The notes below the pieces were generated by a model. It saw only the letters and a list, made by a program, of their open reading frames with translations. It had not been told where the DNA came from and did no database searches. Both the position numbers and the translations under genes were made by a program. Below, piece by piece: positions 1 through 5,657 of a stretch of 9,394 nt of DNA. Positions within the stretch are counted from its first letter, which is position 1. Each line of letters begins with the position of its first letter. Origin of the DNA: RGIG8782 sp017475895 (GTDB lineage Bacteria; Pseudomonadota; Alphaproteobacteria; Rickettsiales; UBA1997); the NCBI GenBank assembly GCA_947167315.1, contig CAMVHP010000036.1, positions 1 through 9,394 on the forward strand. Reading direction: 5' to 3'.

Positions 1-184
1 TATAACTACATATATAATATTAATCTATTCCACTGTTCAATTTAAACCTTAGTTTAGAATAAACCATTAAAAACCGAAAAATCAACGCAGAAAATGAAAA
101 AAATAAAAAAAAAAAATTAAATAATGATGAAAAAATAACAGAAAAAATTGTAAATATAAGCAATTATTGGGTAAATTTTGATAT
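1..184. other. A-rich intergenic DNA without a convincing gene
   Basis: This stretch is dominated by A runs, including twelve As at 105-116. Plus-strand frames from the left edge stop by about position 52, so at most a few terminal codons of an upstream gene could be present. One frame is open from 63 to the TGA at 186-188 (about 41 codons), but it has no ATG, is very lysine- and asparagine-rich, and looks like low-complexity chance. I see no RNA gene, repeat array or terminator here. Confidence 0.5.
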
Positions 185-213
185 TTGACTTTTAAAAAAA
201 ATACATTTATAAT
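185..213 (+). promoter_or_regulatory. Sigma-70-type promoter of the tRNA-His/tRNA-Leu unit
   Basis: A -35 box TTGACT (185-190) and a perfect -10 box TATAAT (208-213) are separated by exactly 17 bp. The expected transcription start is near 220, a few bases before the mature tRNA-His 5' end at 227. The spacer starts with a T/A tract that recurs in the promoters at 4532-4623. Confidence 0.85.
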
Positions 214-226
214 TAGGTTGATTTGT

Positions 227-304
227 GGCGAGCGTGGCTCAATTGGTTAGAGTAGCGGGTTGTGATTCCGTTGGTTGTGGGTTCGAGTCCCATCGCTTGC
301 CCCA
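227..304 (+). tRNA. tRNA-His (anticodon GTG)
   Basis: The cloverleaf folds fully. The acceptor stem GCGAGCG (228-234) pairs with CGCTTGC (294-300). The D-stem is 237-240 with 250-253, the anticodon stem 255-259 with 267-271, and the T-stem 277-281 with 289-293. The 7-nt anticodon loop carries GTG at 262-264, which reads His codons. An extra G at 227 (position -1) can pair with the discriminator C301, the usual identity element for bacterial histidyl-tRNA synthetase, and CCA is encoded at 302-304. The -1 G and C73 contrast with many Alphaproteobacteria, which lack G-1 and use A73. It is probably co-transcribed with the tRNA-Leu 3 nt downstream. Confidence 0.97.
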
Positions 305-307
305 AAG

Positions 308-392
308 GCCTCCATGGCGGAATTGGTAGACGCGGTAGACTCAAAATCTACTGTCGCAAGACATCTCGGTTCGAGTCCGAGTGGAGGTACCA
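308..392 (+). tRNA. tRNA-Leu (anticodon CAA)
   Basis: This is an 85-nt class II tRNA. The acceptor GCCTCCA (308-314) pairs with TGGAGGT (382-388), with discriminator A389 and encoded CCA at 390-392. The anticodon stem 335-339/347-351 holds a loop with CAA at 342-344, reading the Leu codon TTG. A long variable arm TGTC-GCAA-GACA (352-363 region) and the T-arm 365-381 with a TTCGAGT loop confirm the leucine type. It follows tRNA-His by 3 nt with no promoter of its own, so both should be processed from one transcript. Confidence 0.97.
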
Positions 393-412
393 AATCATTT
401 AATAAATCATTT
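392..412. repeat. 9-bp direct repeat after tRNA-Leu
   Basis: AAATCATTT occurs at 392-400 and again at 404-412. Because the unit is nearly self-complementary, the two copies can also pair as a weak A/T hairpin with one C-C mismatch. It lies in the 39-bp gap between the tRNA unit and the converging rmuC end. It could be a weak transcript end, but there is no GC stem or strong T tract, so I do not call a terminator. Confidence 0.35.
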
Positions 413-431
413 ATATTTATCGGATTTCATA

Positions 432-1712
432 TTATGAATTTTTGTCGTCTCCCGTTTCCGGTAGCAGTATCTTTTTGCTGGTTACAATTCCATAATCTTT
501 CAGCTTTTCTGCATTTCTCATGACGTTATCCCTGCCAATATATAATTTATTGTAAACGTTGTTGTAGCTATCTTTGGCGTTATCTATGTTTTTTTCTAAC
601 TTTTGCATATCCTCCTGAAAGCCGCATAATTTTTCGTAAATCCTTTTGCCTAAATCTGCAATTTCTTCGGTGTTTTTATTGTACTTTTCAATGCTCCACA
701 GATGTTCTATTATTCGCAAAATCGGCATCAGTGACGACGGCGTGGCTATTGCCACATTATTTTCATTGGCACATTTAAAAATATCAGTGTTATCCTTTTT
801 AGCATGATCCAAAACATCAATGTACGCCCGCTCCAGTGGCACAAACATAAAAACATAACTTAGTGTTTTTTTTATTTCCTTATCTTTGTTGTAGTTTTTA
901 TTTCCCAATTCCTTTATGTGACTCTTCAAATCACCGATATAATTTTTCAAATATTTATCTCTGTCGGCTTCGTTTTCGGCCTCCAGATACAATTTGTAGT
1001 TGTTTAGAGAAACTTTGGAATCAATAATAATCTGCTTATCATTCGGAAGATTTATTATAAAATCCGGTCTGTGTATTTCTCCATTTTCGCCGCTGGTGGT
1101 CTCCTGCTTCACATAGTCAAGCCCCTCCTTTAGATTTGTAATTCTAAATAGATTTTCCAGTTGTATTTCACCCCAATTACCCTGTGTTTTTTTATCGCCT
1201 TTAAGGGCGTTGGTTAAATCTCTAGCCTCCTTTTGCAAATTGTTGTTGTTGTCGGTCAATATCTTTATTTGAGCCTCTAAACTTGTTTTATTCTCAATGT
1301 TTATTTTGTTTATATCTTCAATTCTACTTTTAAATTCTGTTATTTGCTGTTTAAAGGGCTGAAGTGTATCGATTTGTTTTGTTTCAAAATCTTTCTGCTG
1401 TTGTTTTAATATTTCGCCGGAGATGTTTTTAAAATTTATTTCGATTTTTTCGTTTAAAGATTTGTAATATTCCTCTCTTCTGCTAACTTCTTGACTAAAT
1501 TTATCCTCCAGTACACCATTTTTAACACTTAAAATATTATTTTCTTTGGTCAAAGATTCATTCCGTTGTTTTAATTCAGCAATATTTTCATTTAATGTTT
1601 TATTGTCCTGCTCAATTTTAGCTAGTTCTATATCCCTATTCTTATTTTTAATCGTATGGGCAACAAGCAAAACATTACAAAGCATGGAAATTGTAAAAAT
1701 AATATAAATCAT
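432..1712 (-). CDS. rmuC: DNA recombination protein RmuC homologue
   Basis: RmuC proteins are membrane-anchored, predicted nuclease-like proteins that limit recombination at inverted repeats; the biochemical activity is poorly known. The 426-residue product has one N-terminal membrane segment (about 1-20), a long charged coiled coil (about 25-170) and the RmuC core. The core shows GNWGE at 178-182, RPD at 215-217 and IDSK at 230-233, the last two fitting a PD-(D/E)xK-like centre, then FVPLE (290-294) and ATPSSLMP (323-330). Length and order suit the family. The start ATG overlaps the rnhA stop in an ATGA, with a strong GAGGAG ribosome site inside the rnhA end, so translation is probably coupled. 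It is the last gene of the glyQS-HAD-rnhA-rmuC operon. No clear terminator follows; the end faces the tRNA unit. Confidence 0.92.
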   Translation of the reverse strand: MIYIIFTISMLCNVLLVAHTIKNKNRDIELAKIEQDNKTLNENIAELKQRNESLTKENNILSVKNGVLEDKFSQEVSRREEYYKSLNEKIEINFKNISGEILKQQQKDFETKQIDTLQPFKQQITEFKSRIEDINKINIENKTSLEAQIKILTDNNNNLQKEARDLTNALKGDKKTQGNWGEIQLENLFRITNLKEGLDYVKQETTSGENGEIHRPDFIINLPNDKQIIIDSKVSLNNYKLYLEAENEADRDKYLKNYIGDLKSHIKELGNKNYNKDKEIKKTLSYVFMFVPLERAYIDVLDHAKKDNTDIFKCANENNVAIATPSSLMPILRIIEHLWSIEKYNKNTEEIADLGKRIYEKLCGFQEDMQKLEKNIDNAKDSYNNVYNKLYIGRDNVMRNAEKLKDYGIVTSKKILLPETGDDKNS

Positions 1713-2158
1713 AGTTTGTTCTCCTCTTTTATCTTTTTAATTCCCATTCTTGCCAATTCATCGGCTCTTTCATTGAATTCGATGTTGGCATGACCCTTAA
1801 CCCAAAACCATTCAACATTGTGTTTTGATATTAAATTATCCAGTTGCTCCCACAGTTCTTTATTTAAAACATCCTGTTTTTTTGATGTCTTCCAGTTATT
1901 TTTTTTCCAGTTGTGAATCCATTCGGTTATTCCGTTTTTTACATATTGGCTATCGGTGTAGATCTCCACGTCGCAATTTTCCTTCTTTAGTGCCGATAAT
2001 CCAGCTATTACGGCCTTTAATTCCATTTTGTTGTTGGTGGTGTCCTTTTCTCCATCAAAAATTTCTTTTTTATGTTCTCCATATAATAAAATAGTACCCC
2101 AACCGCCAATGCCAGGATTTCCGGAGCAGGCACCATCAGTATAAATTACAACTTTCAT
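1709..2158 (-). CDS. rnhA: Ribonuclease HI
   Basis: RNase HI cuts the RNA strand of RNA-DNA hybrids, removing replication primers and R-loops in the cytoplasm. The 149-residue product has the standard single-domain length. All catalytic residues are visible: D8 in YTDGACSGNPG, E46 in NNKMEL, D69 in YTDSQYV, H123 in VKGHA and D133 in NERADELA. The tryptophan- and lysine-rich segment at 80-94 corresponds to the basic handle that helps bind hybrids. The gene starts 12 nt after the HAD gene ends. I see no good Shine-Dalgarno before its ATG, so it may depend on coupling to upstream translation. It overlaps rmuC by 4 nt. Pairing rnhA with rmuC puts two DNA-maintenance functions at the end of this operon. 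Confidence 0.96.
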   Translation of the reverse strand: MKVVIYTDGACSGNPGIGGWGTILLYGEHKKEIFDGEKDTTNNKMELKAVIAGLSALKKENCDVEIYTDSQYVKNGITEWIHNWKKNNWKTSKKQDVLNKELWEQLDNLISKHNVEWFWVKGHANIEFNERADELARMGIKKIKEENKL

Positions 2159-2170
2159 GACAAAAAACTA

Positions 2171-3130
2171 TTAGTAAATTAAATAATAATCAACGTTGAC
2201 CTTTAGATCTTTTTCCAAATCTTGACATTTTTCCAGAAGATCATTGACTGAACATTGAATATTAAGTGATTTTTTAATTCTGTTATAGGTTACGCTATTT
2301 TCTGTAAAAACCAATAAATTTTTTATGTTGGAGTTTTTGGCGCCTAAAATATCGTTTTCCAAGGTGTCGCCGATCATTATGGTTCTATTTTTATTAACTT
2401 CAATGCCTTTATGTTTTAAATCATTAAAAATGCATTCATATGTATTTTTATCTGGTTTTCCAAAAAATAACGTTTTGAAACCTTGCTTTTCAAATCGTTC
2501 ATTGACAACCGCCGGACCTTTTGCGAAAATATCATCAAATTTTATCTCTCGGTCATTGCAGGCGTTAATTACCGTGGCTCTGTCGTTAACATTTTTTATA
2601 TTTTCAACCAACACATCAAACACTTTTTCATTTAAACAGAGATGAACCCCTTTGTATAAATAGAAATCTTCCTTTGAAAAATTGTATTTTGTAATGAATT
2701 CATTTACTTCATTTTCCATAAATATTGGCACATCCACATAGATAATGTCCGCCTCAGCTAAATTTTTAACCTCAACACAACCCGTATTATTAAGCATATT
2801 TGGATTATAAATGGGCCAAAGATTGAATATTTTTTTGTCTTTAAACTTCGGATTATTTTGTATGTTGTCCAGCATAACCTGTCCGGATGTAAACATAAAA
2901 TTGTAATATTTTCCCTTAGTTAAACCTTCTGATTCGTAGTGTTTTTCCGCTTCAACCGAAGATTTTGGCATATTGGTTAAAATGCAAACGGTTTTTCCAG
3001 ATTTCACCAAATTTTCCATGACCTCCAGCGTGGCATCAATCAGTTTTCTACCATCCCAAAACACTCCATAGGCATCAAAAAGATATAGATCAAAATCATC
3101 TTTGATATCTAAAATACTATTTACAATCAT
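2171..3130 (-). CDS. HAD-superfamily class IIA hydrolase (alphaproteobacterial NagD-like subfamily)
   Basis: This 319-residue protein belongs to the NagD-like, class IIA haloacid dehalogenase superfamily, usually phosphatases of small phosphorylated metabolites. Motif I is LFDAYGVFWDG with nucleophile D19. Motif II is ILTN (T52), the C2-type cap lies between motifs II and III, motif III contains K225 in GKPD, and motif IV is IGDTLEND (D255, D260). The second motif-I residue, normally the acid/base Asp, is Tyr21, so phosphatase activity may be altered or lost. I recall aromatic residues here in the related alphaproteobacterial subfamily (TIGR01459). Its ATG overlaps the glyQS stop as TAATG, with GGAGG in the glyQS end. 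The substrate is unknown and the neighbours do not reveal it. Confidence 0.85.
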   Translation of the reverse strand: MIVNSILDIKDDFDLYLFDAYGVFWDGRKLIDATLEVMENLVKSGKTVCILTNMPKSSVEAEKHYESEGLTKGKYYNFMFTSGQVMLDNIQNNPKFKDKKIFNLWPIYNPNMLNNTGCVEVKNLAEADIIYVDVPIFMENEVNEFITKYNFSKEDFYLYKGVHLCLNEKVFDVLVENIKNVNDRATVINACNDREIKFDDIFAKGPAVVNERFEKQGFKTLFFGKPDKNTYECIFNDLKHKGIEVNKNRTIMIGDTLENDILGAKNSNIKNLLVFTENSVTYNRIKKSLNIQCSVNDLLEKCQDLEKDLKVNVDYYLIY

Positions 3131-4503
3131 TAATCCTCCAAGAAATAATTCACCACATATTTTTTCAAATCACCAACAGATATTCTTTCCTGTTCCATTG
3201 TATCTCTGTTTCTGACGGTAATGGTTTCCTCGTTTCCTTCAAATGTTTCAAAATCTACAGTAATACAAAGCGGAGTTCCAACTTCATCATTTCTTCTGTA
3301 GGCTTTACCAACATTTCCGGTGTCTTCATATTTTATTCTACCAATTCCAAGAGATTGTAAACTGTTTTTAATTTCGTGACATTTGGCAACTATTTTATCA
3401 TTGTTTTTAGCTAAAGGTATTACAGCAACTTTAATTGGTGCTATATGTTTCTTTAGTTTTAGAACTATTCTGCTGTTTCCATCGCCTAAATCCTCCTCAG
3501 TGTAGGCTTCAGTTAGAAGCGCCAAAATACCTCTTTCAACTCCGGCAGACGGCTCAATTACATACGGAACATAACATTTTTTTGTTTCTAAATCCTGCAT
3601 CACAAGTTTTGTGTTGGAATCTTTATTTTCTTTTACGTGCGAGTGCAAATTTAAGCTTTCCTGTTCCTTTGTGTGAGAACCTAGGTCAAAATCTGTTCTA
3701 TCAGCTACACCCTCCAATTCTTCAACACCATGAGGAAATCTGTACATAATATCTACAGTGGCCTTTGAGTAGTGTGCTAAATCCTCTTTGGCAATATGTT
3801 CTAAAATTATATTCTCTCTACTCAAACCCTGCTTAACCCACCAGTCAACTCTGCTTTCAACCCATCTGTTAAACCACTCTTCATCGGTGTTTGGCTCCAC
3901 AAAAAATTCCATCTCCATCTGTTCAAATTCTCTGACTCTAAAAATAAAATTTCGTGGTGTTATTTCGTTTCTAAAAGCTTTACCGATTTGAGCTATACCA
4001 AACGGCAACTTTCTTGACGTACTATCCAATACATTTTTGAAATTAGTAAATATGCCCTGTGCCGTTTCCGGTCTCAGATAGCAAAAATTTTTACCATCTT
4101 CAACTGCTCCCATTGTGGTTTTAAACATTAAATTAAAATTTTTAGGCTCCGTTAAATCTTTGCTCCCGCATTTATCGCATTTTCCGTTGACAATATGATC
4201 AGCTCGCATCCTATTTCCACAATTTTTACACTCACATAGTGGATCCGTAAATGTTTCTTCATGTCCTGAATGTCTTAAAGTTAATTGATGCGTTAAAATT
4301 GAACTATCTAAACCCTCCACGTCATCTCTTTCATAAACCATGGATCTCCACCAAGCATTTTTTAAATTATTTTTTAACTCAACTCCCAATGGACCAAAAT
4401 CATAGGCACCCTGCAAACCACCATAAATCTCTGAACTCTGAAATATAATTCCCCTTCTTCTGCATAATGATATTATGTCATCCATTTTTATGTCTTTTTT
4501 CAT
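3130..4503 (-). CDS. glyQS: Glycyl-tRNA synthetase, single-chain dimeric type
   Basis: This enzyme charges tRNA-Gly with glycine using ATP. The 457-residue product is a class II synthetase of the alpha-2 type. It shows GGLQGAYDFGPLG (28-40), a zinc-ribbon-like insert with Cys90, 92, 95, 109 and 112, RPETAQG (144-150), motif 2 FRNEITPRN (177-185) followed by REFEQMEMEFF (191-201), and motif 3 EPSAGVERG (317-325). A C-terminal anticodon-binding domain spans about 355-457. Length fits bacterial dimeric GlyRS. Most Alphaproteobacteria I know use separate GlyQ and GlyS, so this may be a transferred gene. ATG at 4503 is used here; Met7 is an alternative and neither has a strong ribosome site. It leads the operon from a minus-strand promoter at 4532-4559, with no T-box-like leader in the short upstream region. 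Confidence 0.95.
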   Translation of the reverse strand: MKKDIKMDDIISLCRRRGIIFQSSEIYGGLQGAYDFGPLGVELKNNLKNAWWRSMVYERDDVEGLDSSILTHQLTLRHSGHEETFTDPLCECKNCGNRMRADHIVNGKCDKCGSKDLTEPKNFNLMFKTTMGAVEDGKNFCYLRPETAQGIFTNFKNVLDSTSRKLPFGIAQIGKAFRNEITPRNFIFRVREFEQMEMEFFVEPNTDEEWFNRWVESRVDWWVKQGLSRENIILEHIAKEDLAHYSKATVDIMYRFPHGVEELEGVADRTDFDLGSHTKEQESLNLHSHVKENKDSNTKLVMQDLETKKCYVPYVIEPSAGVERGILALLTEAYTEEDLGDGNSRIVLKLKKHIAPIKVAVIPLAKNNDKIVAKCHEIKNSLQSLGIGRIKYEDTGNVGKAYRRNDEVGTPLCITVDFETFEGNEETITVRNRDTMEQERISVGDLKKYVVNYFLED

Positions 4504-4531
4504 GCCAAAAGTATTTTTAAAATCTTATTTT

Positions 4532-4559
4532 AGAATATTATTTTTTTTATAAAAGTCAA
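4532..4559 (-). promoter_or_regulatory. Promoter of the glyQS operon
   Basis: Read on the minus strand, TTGACT (4559-4554) is followed after 16 bp by TATTCT (4537-4532). Transcription would begin near 4525, about 22 nt before the glyQS ATG. The -35 box and A-rich spacer mirror the plus-strand promoter at 4596. Confidence 0.6.
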
Positions 4560-4560
4560 A

Positions 4561-4578
4561 CGGGAAATAAATTTCACG
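4561..4578. promoter_or_regulatory. Imperfect palindrome, candidate operator
   Basis: CGGGAAATAAATTTCACG has arms GAAAT/ATTTC around AA plus an outer CG/CG pair, with one mismatched pair between. It lies between the two divergent -35 boxes, close to the glyQS one, where a dimeric regulator could act on both promoters. The sequence shows only symmetry and position; no regulator is identified. Confidence 0.35.
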
Positions 4579-4595
4579 TTTATAATCCAAACCAT

Positions 4596-4623
4596 TTGAC
4601 TTTATAAAAAAATGTTGTAAAAT
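4596..4623 (+). promoter_or_regulatory. Promoter of the poly-G gene
   Basis: TTGACT (4596-4601) and TAAAAT (4618-4623) are separated by 16 bp. The start of transcription should be near 4630, giving a leader of about 27 nt that contains the GGAGG ribosome site at 4647-4651. Confidence 0.65.
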
Positions 4624-4656
4624 ACAAAGTATCCAGAGTAAAGAATGGAGGCTTCT

Positions 4657-5154
4657 ATGGCAGAAAATAATAACAATATATTACACACACTAGCAGAGGA
4701 GTATTTACCTGAAATAAGACTCGCTAGAGTTGGAGTACCTCTTTCAAAATCAACCATAAGCAGTTTAAAGGAATTATCTAAAACAGATAGTGAACTTAGT
4801 TACATTGTTGAACTAGCTAACTCCAATATAAACATCGCTATAGATGAAGAGAGATTAAAAAAAGCAATACAAAGACTTGAAACAATTAGAAATGAAATAG
4901 AAGTTAGAAAACTAAAATATTATGAAAATGAACAAGAACGGGAAAAATACAAAGTTTATTTCCACGATGATAAACTATGTTATTTGAGAAAAAACAAGTT
5001 TGTTCCGATTGATACAGAAAACGAGTACAAAGACGTTTTTGGTAGACTTCCGTTGGAGGACGAAGATGAGAACATACCCGAACACAGAAGAGGAAAATCT
5101 TGTTTTTCCTGCTGTGTTATAGACGCGGGGGGGGATGTATCTATTTCCGTATAA
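4657..5154 (+). CDS. Unknown protein, N-terminal part of a frameshifted gene
   Basis: I do not recognise the family. I chose ATG 4657 over ATG 4645 because GGAGG at 4647-4651 lies six bases before it and would otherwise be inside the coding region. The 165-residue product is soluble, without signal peptide or membrane segment. About residues 60-100 are charged helix, probably coiled coil, followed by a basic/aromatic stretch (KVYFHDDKLCYLRKNKF) and an acidic patch LEDEDEN. Near the end is SCFSCC then VIDAGG. From the G8 run at 5127-5134 the frame continues only six codons (DVSISV) to TAA 5152-5154. That tail is unlikely to be original: the neighbouring frame continues the sequence naturally. 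It has its own promoter, divergent from glyQS. Confidence 0.7.
   Translation: MAENNNNILHTLAEEYLPEIRLARVGVPLSKSTISSLKELSKTDSELSYIVELANSNINIAIDEERLKKAIQRLETIRNEIEVRKLKYYENEQEREKYKVYFHDDKLCYLRKNKFVPIDTENEYKDVFGRLPLEDEDENIPEHRRGKSCFSCCVIDAGGDVSISV
5127..5134 (+). repeat. G8 homopolymer at the frame break
   Basis: Eight consecutive Gs follow GC at 5125-5126. The surrounding genome is AT-rich, and I noticed no comparable G or C run elsewhere in the window. The tract lies inside coding sequence. Lengths of 7 or 10 put the downstream 163 codons in frame; length 8 as given ends translation at 5154. Poly-G tracts of this kind mutate by slipped-strand mispairing in known contingency genes. Confidence 0.9.
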
Positions 5155-5164
5155 AGGTGACACA

Positions 5165-5626
5165 ATGCAACACACCTTTATTACAAAAGGACAACCCACA
5201 CAATTTGCCGGTATGATGAGAACGAAAAATGGACAAATTTGTTATATTGATAACAATAGTGGACACTACAAATTCGGTAGTGATGCTATACCAGTGCTGT
5301 ATGACAAAATACTGCAGCTATCCGGAAGTGAAAATATTCCTCAACCATTGTTTGCTAAAGGTTTTAACCCAAGAAGAACAGAGTTTCCTGAATCAAAACG
5401 AGATTGCAGAAACACAAGAGGAGTGAATTTTACGAATGGTTTTCAGGTTGACGCCATAAATAAAACACAGGAACAACTCAACGAAGAAAGAGAAAGGATA
5501 ATAAGATACCATATTCAACAAGTTAATCAAGCTAATGCACTTGGTAATAGATTGTTAAATATGATTGGACAGTTAAATACGGAATTTAATAGAATACAAC
5601 ATTTTCAAAGTATTGCAGTACAATAA
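5165..5626 (+). CDS. Unknown protein, C-terminal part of the frameshifted gene
   Basis: I do not recognise the family. The frame is open from 5123 and has ATGs at 5135 and 5165. I list 5165 because AAGGTGA at 5154-5160 is a good ribosome site four bases upstream and overlaps the TAA of the preceding frame, so reinitiation could make a 153-residue product. Residues 1-50 hold MQHTF, TQFAG, KNGQICYID and NNSGHYKFG, the second half of the module that starts before the G8 tract. The middle is Pro/Arg-rich (PRRTEFPESKRD). The last 60 residues form a Gln/Asn-rich amphipathic helix, probably coiled coil (EERERIIRYHIQQV and following). No signal peptide or membrane segment is seen. A separate coupled subunit is possible, but a single broken gene explains the module better. 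Confidence 0.6.
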   Translation: MQHTFITKGQPTQFAGMMRTKNGQICYIDNNSGHYKFGSDAIPVLYDKILQLSGSENIPQPLFAKGFNPRRTEFPESKRDCRNTRGVNFTNGFQVDAINKTQEQLNEERERIIRYHIQQVNQANALGNRLLNMIGQLNTEFNRIQHFQSIAVQ

Positions 5627-5657
5627 TAATTTATTAACTTATTAATTAAGAGGTAAA

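Larger units (their letters stand above)
4657..5626 (+). pseudogene. Composite gene split by a +1 frameshift at a G8 tract (possible phase-variable locus)
   Basis: The two unknown frames are best read as one gene. Removing one G, or adding two, at 5127-5134 joins them into a protein of about 322 residues. The joined sequence around the tract reads CVIDAGG-MYLFPYKGD, then MQHTFITKGQPTQFAG, then KNGQICYIDNNSGHYKFG. From memory this resembles a recurrent module in bacterial hypothetical and effector-like proteins: a V-x-D-x2-G-x2-Y strand, an H-x-[ST]F segment, an AG-x5-NG strand and a final N-x-SGHY-x-P. The pattern crosses the junction, so neither half holds it complete. The composite would carry an N-terminal coiled coil, this module and a C-terminal helical region. 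Whether the present state is a phase-OFF allele, a dead gene or a homopolymer error cannot be decided from one sequence. Confidence 0.65.

Noticed and set aside
275..523. Open frame of 82 codons on the plus strand
   Set aside because: It runs through both tRNA genes and into the antisense of rmuC; it is chance coding of tRNA sequence.
1825..2094. Plus-strand open frames opposite rnhA, HAD, glyQS, lptA and lpxB
   Set aside because: They lie antisense to clearly identified genes, have no recognisable protein features and no promoter or ribosome site of note.
4645..4656. Earlier ATG for the poly-G gene
   Set aside because: The GGAGG that fits ATG 4657 would lie within this ATG's own second and third codons, and no other ribosome site precedes it.
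4504..4656. T-box riboswitch upstream of glyQS
   Set aside because: The leader from the minus-strand promoter is only about 22 nt, and I see no T-box sequence or terminator hairpin.
4975..5199. Minus-strand open frames opposite the G8 region
   Set aside because: They are antisense shadows of the unknown gene, with low-complexity Ser/Pro-rich translations.
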